Shown here in pieces: positions 1-6,616 of a DNA stretch of 9,844 nt. The stretch spans positions 1 to 9,844 of the forward strand of contig JAKAVW010000094.1 in the NCBI GenBank assembly GCA_021827445.1, written 5' to 3'. Origin of the DNA: Pseudomonadota bacterium (GTDB taxonomy: Bacteria > Pseudomonadota > Gammaproteobacteria > Acidithiobacillales > Acidithiobacillaceae). The notes under the pieces are model-generated. The model made no database searches, had not been told where the DNA came from, and saw only the letters and a program-made list of their open reading frames with translations. The number at the start of each line of letters is the position of its first letter. The stretch's first letter is position 1. The position numbers and the translations under genes are program-made.

Positions 1-340
1 TGAGTTAAAAATGTATTTTCGCGTCCCATACGCGGATCAGACGATGCCGAGCATGAGTATCTGGGAGTACCAGCAGGCGGTAAGCCGCGCTCGTCAGCAG
101 GGTATGAAATCTGTGGATGAGGCCATGGTGCTCCAAGCCTTGAATGATCTGCGGCAACAGGTCGATGGCTCGTCGGAAAGGACGAAAAAGGCGCGTCGCC
201 AACAGCAAAAGCGCAAGGAACACGCGAAAAAGGTATCTCCATCACAGCCGCTGACTTCAAATAGAAGCGTATTGGAGAAAGCGGCCCCTGCCTCGATGTT
301 GCTGAAAGGCGTTGTTAAGCCATTGGATGATATTGCATGA
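1..340 (+). CDS. tniA: TniA-like DDE transposase, C-terminal end (5' truncated by window edge)
   Basis: The reading frame is open to the left edge of the window, so this is the tail of a longer protein; the first in-window Met is not a true start. The visible residues include YFRVPYADQ, then SIWEYQQA, and a basic, Lys/Arg/Gln-rich tail. This layout is typical of the C-terminus of TniA/TnsB-type transposases (rve-family DDE integrases of Tn5053/Tn402-like elements), where a small beta domain is followed by a tail that contacts the AAA+ partner. The catalytic DDE residues lie outside the window. The stop overlaps the next start as ATGA, so translation is probably coupled to tniB. The call rests on the tail pattern plus the tniB and tniQ neighbours; the identity is an inference from family knowledge but the context makes it strong. 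Confidence 0.82.
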   Translation, partial: ELKMYFRVPYADQTMPSMSIWEYQQAVSRARQQGMKSVDEAMVLQALNDLRQQVDGSSERTKKARRQQQKRKEHAKKVSPSQPLTSNRSVLEKAAPASMLLKGVVKPLDDIA

Positions 341-1224
341 TGGACCTTACTCATATTCATCCGGAATTCCGCCATATTTTGGGCATGTCGGATAAGGACC
401 GCATGGCATTTCTCGACGAGCCGCGCTGGATAGGTTACGCCCAGGCTAATCGCCTTTTGGATAACTTGCGCAGTTTAATGGAAAAGCCCGTGCGCCCACG
501 TATGCCTAATCTGTTGATCGTTGGTGATTCCAACAATGGCAAGACAACGGTTATTCGGCGTTTTCAGAAGTTGCATGGAGAGGGCTACGTTAATGAGGAT
601 GCGGAACCCGTCAAACCGGTTATTGTAAGCGAAGCGCCGCCCAGCGCGGACGAAAAGGGGTTGTATATAGCGATCCTGGAGCGTTTCTGGACACCGTACC
701 GAGCGACGGATTCTGCTTCTAAGCTGCGCTACCAGGTGGTTCATCTGATGCGAGACTGCCATGTGCGTATCCTGGTTATCGACGAATTTCACTCTCTCCT
801 GACGGGGACGGTGACTAAACAACGCGAGGTCATGAACGCCATCAAGCTGCTATGCAACGAATTGGCGATCCCCATCGTTGGCGTGGGCATCAGAGAGGCC
901 GTCCGGGTTTTGCACACGGACCCACAGCACGCCAGCCGCTTTGATGTGGTCACGTTGCCGCCTTGGGAATTGAATCCAGAGTTTCAGCAACTGGTAGCGA
1001 GTTTTGAACGAGTATTACCACTCAAAAAGCCCTCTTTGTTACATCAAAGCGAGACGGTAAGTCTGCTTTTCGCCATTTCCGAAGGAAATCTTGGGAATCT
1101 CCATCGGCTTTTGGTGGAGTGTGCGGTGGAAGCCATTAAAACGGGTACGGAGAAAATCGACAAATCGATCATAGAGGGGAAGCAATGGCTGCGGCCTACG
1201 CATGGCATTCGGGAACTGGTGTAG
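337..1224 (+). CDS. tniB: TniB-like AAA+ transposition ATPase
   Basis: A 295-aa protein, the usual size for TniB. It carries a Walker A motif GDSNNGKT at residues 63-70, a Walker B motif ILVIDE at about 145-150, a sensor-like stretch VGVGIREA at about 181-188, and an ASRFD segment near 199-203 that could supply the arginine finger. TniB/TnsC proteins are ATP-dependent regulators that bind target DNA and link the transposase TniA to the target-selection protein TniQ. The start ATG overlaps the tniA stop by four bases (ATGA); a second ATG follows directly at 340. Only 14 bases separate its stop from the GTG start of tniQ, so tniA-tniB-tniQ read as one operon. It appears intact. Confidence 0.93.
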   Translation: MMDLTHIHPEFRHILGMSDKDRMAFLDEPRWIGYAQANRLLDNLRSLMEKPVRPRMPNLLIVGDSNNGKTTVIRRFQKLHGEGYVNEDAEPVKPVIVSEAPPSADEKGLYIAILERFWTPYRATDSASKLRYQVVHLMRDCHVRILVIDEFHSLLTGTVTKQREVMNAIKLLCNELAIPIVGVGIREAVRVLHTDPQHASRFDVVTLPPWELNPEFQQLVASFERVLPLKKPSLLHQSETVSLLFAISEGNLGNLHRLLVECAVEAIKTGTEKIDKSIIEGKQWLRPTHGIRELV

Positions 1225-1238
1225 AGCGCCCGCGTTAG

Positions 1239-2314
1239 GTGCGTTCTGTACCTTTGCTGCCCGATGAGATTATCTCGTCGTGGCTAGTGCGGGCGGCGCT
1301 TGCCCAAGGCTGCGATCCCATGGTGCTTACCGGCGAAGTGTGGCCTAAGTGGCGCATATGGACGAGAGACGCAGACCGTTTTCTGGATGACGCACCGTTG
1401 AATAAGCTGACCGCCCCGGCGGGGATTCCGCTGTCTTCCTTTCGTGCCGCGACGCTCAAAAGTGTCGCTGAGCGTGTCAGTAAAGGACCTCTGCCCGACA
1501 GGCCGTGTGGCCATGGATATTGGCGCTGGGAGCGCGGAATACCAAGCGGCGAAGCGGTCTGCAGTATTGTCCTGATTGTTTGCGCGATGACCGTATTCCT
1601 TATTATCGCCTGCAATGGCGTCTCGCGTGGCATGTGGGTTGCGAGCATCATCATTGTTCGCTGCTAGACCGCTGCCCACATTGTAGGGCGCCCTTGGAGC
1701 CGCACCGTCTGCATGCGGAGGATGGTCATATGGCGGTCTGCGCGACCTGCAGAGGCGATTTGCGGGATGTGGGCGCTATTACGCCATGTTCGGACGATGC
1801 TATGGCGTTCCAGGATGCAGGCGACGAGGCGATTCGTCATGGCAGTGGTCAGTTTATGGCGCACCCGACGGAGACCGATGCATGGTTTGCCGGTGCGTCT
1901 TTTTTGTCCGCATTATTGCGAAGAGCTAATCGTAGCGATGCGGAGGCGTTGCACGTATTTCTGGAGCGGATGGGGGTTGCAGTCCCTGAGCTACCGCTGA
2001 ATCCCGGCACGGGGGTGGAACTGCTCGGTACAGCGGAACGTCACCTGTTGCTGGGCGCGCTGTGGAAGCTGATGCGAACCGACTTGGCCGACGTGTCTAA
2101 GTATCTCCAGGAATCCGGTATTACCCGCCAAGGTTTTGTGAGCAAGGGAGAACGGATGCCAGACTTGTTCGCTGAGACTTTCGCGCAACTGCCTGATAAC
2201 GCCAGAGGACCCAGAAAGCAGGCAGTACGCGATCCTGGTCAGCCCCGGCCGCGTCACGAAGTAATGCGCATGTGGCGGCGATTACAGCGCAAGCTGGAGA
2301 TGTCGCAGCGATGA
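1239..2314 (+). pseudogene. tniQ: TniQ-like protein, frame broken by one base near 1484-1512
   Basis: The N-terminal part, from GTG 1239, carries LPDEIISSWLVRAALAQG, a hallmark TniQ opening. An in-frame TAG lies just upstream of the GTG, so no earlier start is possible. Near 1500 the match moves to the frame one base back, which continues VWPWILALGARN and LQYCPDC, then CEHHHCSLLDRCPHCRAPL, the TniQ zinc-binding region. Joined, the two parts give about 357 aa, somewhat shorter than typical Tn5053 TniQ. A TAA in the second frame at 1481-1483 confines the shift to 1484-1512, and I see no slippery heptamer there. One base is therefore missing, by mutation or by sequencing error. TniQ selects the target site together with TniB. 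The stop overlaps the next gene as ATGA. Confidence 0.85.
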
Positions 2315-3759
2315 TGGATACGGTGGCGACGCTGTCGGCTGAGGTGATTTGCGACGAATGTGGCAAGCGAGGCAGAAAAATAACGCGGGTTTACCACGGC
2401 TATAAGTATTGTCCCACATGCTACGCACGAGAATTCAAGCGCCGACTTTGTCCGAAGTGTGGGAATTACGCACGGTTGCCGCGCAGGGATATAACTGCTG
2501 TGTGTCGTCACTGTGCGCTGGACCAGCCCTGCATCCGGTGTGGAAAGACAGACTTCCGAGTGGGACGGGTGACGCGCTCTGGCCCTGTATGTAATTCCTG
2601 TGCGAAATATTTTAGGGAGGCTGAGGCCTGTGAGCTTTGTGGCGAGTTGTCGAGAAGGCTAACGCGGGTATCTCGGTTTAATCATAATCTACGGCTTTGC
2701 TCAAAATGCGCCCATGCAGATCACGGAAACTGCCAGGCATGCCACCACCCTAGACTCTTGGTGGTGACCGACGATGGGCGGCGCTTGTGCAAAGTCTGCC
2801 TCGATGGCGGAATGATCCTCTGCCAGGAATGTGGGCAATCTATGCCGGCTGGCAGGGGTGCCCAGTGTGAGCCGTGCTATTGGCGAAGCCTCCTGACCAA
2901 GCGGATAGCCATGAACTTGGCAGCGTTTGCTATGCCGGTTATGGCTGGTCATTTTGAGCGATTTGGTGCATGGTTGGCCGTTACTGTCGGGGATAACAAG
3001 GCCGCCATTACCGTGAACCGCTATCTTTCCTTCTTTATGGAGATCGAGAAAGTTTGGAAGGCTATCCCGGACTATAACCGATTGATTGCTCATTTCGGCG
3101 CCGAGGGGCTACGCAGGGTGAGGCTTCCCATGCGGTGGATGCAGGAAACTGGGCTAGTGGTCAAAGATGTTGCTGTGCAGGCAGGAGATTCCGAGAAGCG
3201 GCAAATTGCTGGTATGCTGAAGGCGCTGGAAGGCGATCCGCCAGGTCTGCGGGTACTGAAAGGCTATCACGATACACTTATGGCGAAGGTGAAAGCTGGA
3301 AAACTGAGTTTGCGATCCGTGCGCCTTGCCATGGCACCTGCGAAAGCGTTGATGTTGGAAGCCCAGAAAATGGGCCTAAAGAAGCCAGATCAGAAGGCTG
3401 TGGATGTATATTTGGCTAAGGTGCCCGGCCAACGTGCCGCTCTGACGGGGTTTGTGCGATATTTGCGTGAGGCGCATTCTGTGGGTGTCGCGATGCCTAA
3501 AGCCAAAGAGGGTGCCGCCCAAAAAGTCCGTCAGCGTAAGTTAGAGCAGGAAATGCTGGCGATGATGCGTGAGGGTGGGGAAGGCGACGAGTTTTTGCGC
3601 CGATGGGTGTCGGTGGGGTTGGCGTATTTTCATGGGTTGCCGAGGAAGGTGGGGATAGGAGCGGATGTGTTGAGAACGGACGGTGAGGGCATGGCTATAA
3701 ATGTTGAAGGTAAGTCGTACTGGTTACCCTCAATAAGTCAGATGGGGTTGTCTGAATAA
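2311..3759 (+). CDS. Six-zinc-ribbon protein with possible degenerate tyrosine-recombinase C-terminus, fourth gene of the tni operon
   Basis: A protein of 482 aa from the ATG that overlaps the tniQ stop as ATGA; the frame is open 39 bases further up, but the overlap copies the tniA-tniB junction. Residues 14-189 hold twelve CxxC knuckles, beginning CDEC, CPTC, CPKC, CRHC, CIRC, CNSC and ending CEPC. They pair into six zinc ribbons of roughly 20-30 residues with a recurring RVTR-like centre. Residues 190-482 are mostly helical and basic. Parts recall the core-binding domain of tyrosine recombinases (AITVNRYLSFF, LTGFVRYLREAHSVG), and the end SVGLAYFHGLP to DGEGMAINVEGKSYWLP resembles the start of a recombinase catalytic fold without the Arg, His-x-x-Arg and Tyr. 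That comparison is a weak inference. The role is unknown; position and zinc ribbons suggest a DNA-binding accessory of transposition or target choice. Confidence 0.8.
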   Translation: MMDTVATLSAEVICDECGKRGRKITRVYHGYKYCPTCYAREFKRRLCPKCGNYARLPRRDITAVCRHCALDQPCIRCGKTDFRVGRVTRSGPVCNSCAKYFREAEACELCGELSRRLTRVSRFNHNLRLCSKCAHADHGNCQACHHPRLLVVTDDGRRLCKVCLDGGMILCQECGQSMPAGRGAQCEPCYWRSLLTKRIAMNLAAFAMPVMAGHFERFGAWLAVTVGDNKAAITVNRYLSFFMEIEKVWKAIPDYNRLIAHFGAEGLRRVRLPMRWMQETGLVVKDVAVQAGDSEKRQIAGMLKALEGDPPGLRVLKGYHDTLMAKVKAGKLSLRSVRLAMAPAKALMLEAQKMGLKKPDQKAVDVYLAKVPGQRAALTGFVRYLREAHSVGVAMPKAKEGAAQKVRQRKLEQEMLAMMREGGEGDEFLRRWVSVGLAYFHGLPRKVGIGADVLRTDGEGMAINVEGKSYWLPSISQMGLSE

Positions 3760-3794
3760 TGTGCCAACGTTATCAGTACGAAGACGTAAGGATG

Positions 3795-4512
3795 CTAGGG
3801 GGCTCCACCTACCGTCGAAACTTTTGCGTCGGCGTTCGCCTCCCGAAGGGCTTTGGAAGAGTGATATAGGTACCATCGGCGGAGGCTGACGTTGAGGTCC
3901 TTGGCCAGATTGCTCACATGGGCGAACGTCACACTATCACCGATATCGGCTTTTCGCATGTCGAAGCAACAGAGCATTCGGAGCAGACTGTTGTGGGTGT
4001 CGCCGTATGAATGCGCCTGGTTCACTCCGTCAAGGATGTGTCGCTCCAAGACCTCCTGAGTCACAGGAGTCCCAGTGGATCCAAAGCTGCGCAGTATCTT
4101 GAGCTCAAGCAATGCATGATGGTAGATAGTCCCGGGCGGCTCGGTTCTGTCGTCGACGATTTCGATGTCAGTGCGACCAAGCTTGACTGCTTGCTCTTGT
4201 CGAATCATGCACCACAGGAAGCGGCCAACCAAGCCTAAACGTACGATTTGCTGCACCGTATGTTCAGCCTGTTCAACGGGCCACGTGCATCTGAAAGGGT
4301 TTCTTCTCCCGCTGGTCAGGCACTAGGTTCAACTCCGTTTGCGCGGCAAAGAAACTGGTACCGTCTAGGCCAGTCCTCATCCGCTGCTCATCGGTGGCGT
4401 TATTATGCCCGTCAGTGACAGCCACCCATGCCGCAGGTTGCCAGTAAGGCGGACGGTACGATTCTGGATTCACATTCTGTAACAAATTCGTCGTGGTATT
4501 GTGAAAAGGCAC
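3795..4512 (-). pseudogene. Unrecognised protein with possible PD-(D/E)XK-like motif, frame broken near 4278
   Basis: Two minus-strand frames join well. The upstream part (GTG at 4512 down to a TGA at 4273-4275) ends KKPFQMHVAR. The downstream part runs VEQAEHTVQQIVRLGLVG to the TAG at 3795-3797. Removing one C from the run at plus positions 4278-4280 gives MHVAVEQAEHT without a break, for about 233 aa. The second half has EIVDDR, then about 12 residues later HHALLELK, the spacing and shape of a D...ExK nuclease site, followed by LRSFGSTG, CCFDMRKADIGD and LRRWYLYHSSK. I do not recognise the family; the nuclease reading is inference only. A GGAGG lies 11 bases before the GTG, and an in-frame TAA sits just upstream at 4516-4518. 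It is convergent with the tni operon and is either real decay or one sequencing error. Confidence 0.5.
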
Positions 4513-4632
4513 GATTTATACTGCCTCCGTATTCTTCCATGAAATATTCCCGAAGGTTTCCAATGGGATTGGACATCCGGATGGGGGGCGAGGTTGTTCT
4601 CAGGCAAACCACAGATTGGGAGGTTTCCATGA

Positions 4633-4884
4633 ATGATCCTTTTCGGCAAATCGGTCCCTATCGGCATCCTTCTTCTGGTTTGGTGCCTTTCGCTCTCTTC
4701 GGTGGCGGCAAGCGCCGCGTCACTCACGTCGGCGCAACGGGTTGCCCGCATCCAATCCCGCCTCGGTCATCTCGAGCATCGGGAAACCCTTTTGCGGTCC
4801 AAAGGCAAAACGCGACGCCTCGCCAAGGTGGATGCGCGGATCGCGAAACTCCAGACGCGGTTCGGCAAACTGCAGGGCCAGTAA
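4633..4884 (+). CDS. Small secreted charged helical protein (paralogue of 8043-8345)
   Basis: An 83-aa protein with a clear signal peptide: a hydrophobic run PIGILLLVWCLSLSSVAASA, with likely signal peptidase I cleavage near ASA-A. The mature part of about 55 residues is Arg/Lys/Leu/Gln rich and predicted helical, ending KLQGQ. GGGAGG at about 4618-4623 is a good ribosome site about nine bases before the ATG. The mature part aligns with the protein at 8043-8345 over 48 positions with about 23 identities, including RxAxIQxR, RLAK and KLQ...KLQG. The function is unknown; small periplasmic coiled-coil or charged-helix proteins can act in stress response or envelope binding, but nothing here decides that. 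It sits at the head of a run of small envelope genes. Confidence 0.7.
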   Translation: MILFGKSVPIGILLLVWCLSLSSVAASAASLTSAQRVARIQSRLGHLEHRETLLRSKGKTRRLAKVDARIAKLQTRFGKLQGQ

Positions 4885-4904
4885 AAGCGGTGGGCGAACG
4901 CAAA

Positions 4905-5150
4905 ATGGTTGGCGTGTGGATAGGGATGGTGATCGCTCTGGCAGGTTGCGCGATGACTTCTGGCTGCGGGGCCGCCATGGGGCGTAACGGTTCCTCCCTC
5001 GCCAGTCGGCGGAGATCGGTGCTCGCGGAAACGTTGGATACGGTGCCCGGAATGCCGGGTGTATCGGCCCTGCCCGGGTGCCCGCCAGGTTCCTGGCCAT
5101 GGCTGGCGGAGGACGGGACGCAGGTTTTGGCACACGGGCGGTGGCACTAA
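4905..5150 (+). CDS. Putative small lipoprotein
   Basis: An 81-aa ORF. The start at ATG 4905 gives a short signal peptide, VGVWIGMVIALAGC, with a lipobox LAGC, so Cys14 would be lipidated after signal peptidase II cleavage. The mature part is Gly/Pro/Ser rich with no recognised domain (GMPGVSALPGCPPGSWPW). The same frame is open further upstream through the previous gene, but those residues look like shadow translation. The stop overlaps the next start as TAATG, a sign of coupling with 5150-5324. The ribosome site is weak. A real gene is plausible from the lipobox and the tight spacing, but it is short. Confidence 0.5.
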   Translation: MVGVWIGMVIALAGCAMTSGCGAAMGRNGSSLASRRRSVLAETLDTVPGMPGVSALPGCPPGSWPWLAEDGTQVLAHGRWH

Positions 5151-5324
5151 TGGCCCCCGATCACCCCGCGTTTGTGGGATACGCTGCTGGCTCTCCTGGC
5201 GGCCATTATTTTGACTTTTATCAAGGGTGCGCAAGCACTGGCGACGCTTCTCGCCGTCCAGTCCGCAGTGAAGCGGGCGGCCGCACGGGAGGAACATCCC
5301 CAGGTACCCAAAGTATTTGAGTAA
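5150..5324 (+). pseudogene. Single-span small membrane protein, frame restored by removing one C from a C5 run
   Basis: The ATG at 5150 overlaps the upstream stop (TAATG) and has GGCGGTGG before it. Read straight it gives a low-complexity 56-aa peptide ending at 5320. If one C is skipped in the C5 run at 5154-5158 the protein becomes MAPITPRLWDTLLALLAAI, continuing ILTFIKGAQALATLLAVQ and a charged tail VKRAAAREEHPQVPKVFE: 57 aa with one convincing transmembrane helix and a basic/acidic cytoplasmic-type tail. The hydrophobic frame also has a TTG at 5172 that could start a 50-aa version. A sequencing error, a phase-variable tract, +1 frameshifting or a mutation would all fit. It lies between two lipoprotein genes, so an envelope role is likely; the function is unknown. 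Confidence 0.45.
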
Positions 5325-5383
5325 TAGGAAAATTCACGGCAAGCCCAGGCCGCTGACTAGGCTGGGCGTTGGAGGTGAAAATC

Positions 5384-5530
5384 ATGTTTTCTCATGGTGG
5401 GCCATCGTATCAAAGCGGTTGGAAGATCCTGGTCATGCTGCTGGGATTGGCGTTGCTGTCCGGTTGTGTGGTCGTTCCGCGTGGGGGATATTACATCCAT
5501 CCCTGCTGGCACTGCGGTTGGCGACGGTAA
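5384..5530 (+). CDS. 48-aa lipoprotein
   Basis: A small ORF with a textbook start: GGAGGTG at 5371-5377, then ATG at 5384. The N-terminus is followed by a hydrophobic run WKILVMLLGLALLSGC that ends in a lipobox LSGC, giving lipidation at Cys28. The mature peptide is only about 21 residues, with VVVPRGGYYIHP and two cysteines in a short CWHCGWRR end. It resembles the tiny entericidin-like or Y/W-rich lipoproteins of many proteobacteria in size and plan, but I cannot name a family. It sits 47 bases before the larger exported protein at 5578 and is probably co-transcribed with it. Confidence 0.65.
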   Translation: MFSHGGPSYQSGWKILVMLLGLALLSGCVVVPRGGYYIHPCWHCGWRR

Positions 5531-5577
5531 GTCTTCGCGCTCAGGAAAACCCAAGCTGACGCGGGGCGGAGGTGAAC

Positions 5578-6195
5578 ATGCGGGAAAACGGTCGTTTCTG
5601 GGGCAAATGGGCGGTCCTTGGGTTGATCTCGTTCCTCCTGTTGTGCGGGGTGTGGGTATTTTCTATCCCGCGCGCGACAGCCGGTGTAGAGTTTGCTTTC
5701 TCCGTGGGGGACGGAGTCAATGCCTACTACCTGCCGGCTATGGCGGATTTTGTCTACTCTGATGATGGGCTCTATTACGAATGGTCGGCGGGTGGCTGGC
5801 TGTACAGCGGCGATTACTACGGCCCCTGGCTGCCGCTGCCCATGACCATGGTCGTGCCGTCACCACTCTTGTACGGTCCGCCGCCTCCGGTATCCGCCTT
5901 TCGGCCCTATTTCATCTGGTGGAGGGCGCGGGTGGCGCCGTGGTATCGCGTCTATCATCCTGGCTGGTGGCTGCGACATCATGTGGATTTGGCGCGTTAC
6001 CGGATCTGGCGCGCGCGGGTGGTTCCCGTGTACAGGAATCGGCCTTTTTACCGATGGCGTATGCATCCGGTTATCCGTCCCGTCGGCGGCCGCATCCGTA
6101 TCGCTTACCGGGCGCGTCGTCGTCCGGTCCGCCGGATTATCGTCGCGCATCCCCATCCGTTGCGGCGGCGGGTGATCGCACGGCGCGAGCGATGA
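5578..6195 (+). CDS. Exported Tyr/Trp-rich protein with a strongly basic Arg-rich C-terminus
   Basis: A 205-aa protein. GGCGGAGGTGA sits just before ATG 5578; a GTG two codons earlier overlaps the ribosome site and is less likely. Residues about 10-35 form an N-terminal hydrophobic segment, WAVLGLISFLLLCGVWVFSI, followed by an ATA-G site that could be a signal peptidase cut. Next comes an acidic, aromatic part (DGVNAYYLPAMADFVYSDDG, then YYEWSAGGWLYSGDYYGPWL) and a Pro-rich hinge (LLYGPPPPVSAF). The last about 90 residues are rich in Arg, Tyr and Trp (RYRIWRARVVPVYRNRP, RARRRPVRR). The aromatic part recalls small proteobacterial exported proteins of unknown function with repeated YYY-W-GPW signatures. 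No enzyme motif is visible; an envelope or surface role is an inference. Confidence 0.72.
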   Translation: MRENGRFWGKWAVLGLISFLLLCGVWVFSIPRATAGVEFAFSVGDGVNAYYLPAMADFVYSDDGLYYEWSAGGWLYSGDYYGPWLPLPMTMVVPSPLLYGPPPPVSAFRPYFIWWRARVAPWYRVYHPGWWLRHHVDLARYRIWRARVVPVYRNRPFYRWRMHPVIRPVGGRIRIAYRARRRPVRRIIVAHPHPLRRRVIARRER

Positions 6196-6275
6196 GGAGA
6201 TGTCCCATCCAGGGATCTGAATTCCTTGAGTACGGCCGGATTTCACCCAAAAGGATGAAGTGTCTGGGGACATCT

Positions 6276-6590
6276 TTAGTGGAGCAAAGCGTGCTTATCG
6301 GGTTGTCGCCTAAAACGGCATGCCGCATACCATGAACAGTGCTCATGAAAGCAGTGATACACCATATATAAGTATCTATGGGAGCTAACCCGATAAGCAC
6401 GGAGCAAAGTAACGGTGAAGCGGGGGCGGTCTCCCTTGTCCAGCCCGATTGCGGCGTGCAGGGTGATGATCTCCCCTGAGGATAGCCCTTGGCGCGGAGG
6501 GAGGGCGAGAACGGCTTCGGCCAACAGTCTCCCTGCCAAGGTCCCCGGAGAAATTCCTTCGGTCTGGGCGTGGCGGGTGAAGCTTTTCAT
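6276..6590 (-). CDS. Small unrecognised protein carrying a 40-codon in-frame MITE insertion
   Basis: The start ATG at 6590 has a good ribosome site (CCGGAGAA) just upstream on the minus strand. The first 63 residues look like ordinary coding sequence: SFTRHAQTEGISPGTLAG, LLAEAVLALPPRQGLSSGE, IITLHAAIGLDKG, ending RPRFTVTLL. Codons 64-101 lie wholly within the 112-bp MITE at 6290-6401. The MITE plus one target copy is 120 bp, or 40 codons, with no stop in this frame, so the original ending LLH-stop is kept. The ancestral protein would have been 64 aa and the present one is 104 aa with an aromatic, Cys/His-rich tail from the element. I do not recognise the family. Confidence 0.5.
   Translation of the reverse strand: MKSFTRHAQTEGISPGTLAGRLLAEAVLALPPRQGLSSGEIITLHAAIGLDKGDRPRFTVTLLRAYRVSSHRYLYMVYHCFHEHCSWYAACRFRRQPDKHALLH
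6282..6289. repeat. Left 8-bp target-site duplication of the MITE
   Basis: GAGCAAAG directly abuts the left inverted repeat. It matches the copy at 6402-6409 exactly, and the preceding G (6281, 6401) also matches. Confidence 0.85.
6290..6401. mobile_element. 112-bp MITE with 15-bp perfect terminal inverted repeats and 8-bp target duplication
   Basis: The left end reads CGTGCTTATCGGGTT (6290-6304) and the right end is its exact reverse complement AACCCGATAAGCACG (6387-6401). The direct repeat GAGCAAAG flanks both ends immediately (6282-6289 and 6402-6409). This is the structure of a non-autonomous insertion: ends of a DDE transposase family that duplicates 8 bp, an AT-richer interior and no room for a transposase. 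The parent IS is not in the window and I cannot name it. Families such as IS256, ISL3, IS66 and IS1595 make 8-bp duplications. Confidence 0.88.
6402..6409. repeat. Right 8-bp target-site duplication of the MITE
   Basis: GAGCAAAG directly abuts the right inverted repeat, identical to the left copy. The undecayed duplication suggests a recent insertion. Confidence 0.85.
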
Positions 6591-6616
6591 GGCGTTCTCC
6601 GGTATCCATACCTCAA

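Noticed and set aside
3795..4512. Reading the minus gene as a TnsA endonuclease partner of the transposon
   Set aside because: TnsA belongs to the PD-(D/E)XK group, but the surrounding motifs here (LRSFGSTG, FDMRKADIGD) do not look like TnsA, and Tn5053-type TniABQ elements normally lack it.
4428..4904. Upstream extension of the small lipoprotein frame
   Set aside because: The residues are low complexity shadow translation over the secreted-protein gene at 4633-4884; the lipobox fixes the start near 4905.
5317..5559. Overlapping plus ORF across the 48-aa lipoprotein
   Set aside because: It has no ribosome site and no recognisable features, while the frame from 5384 has a strong ribosome site and a lipobox.
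5860..6273. Minus-strand ORF opposite the exported protein
   Set aside because: Pro/Arg-rich antisense shadow of the GC-rich coding strand, with no ribosome site.
6198..6275. 9-bp inverted repeat AGATGTCCC / GGGACATCT
   Set aside because: The arms are 60 bases apart without flanking duplications; too short and too distant for a terminator or element ends.
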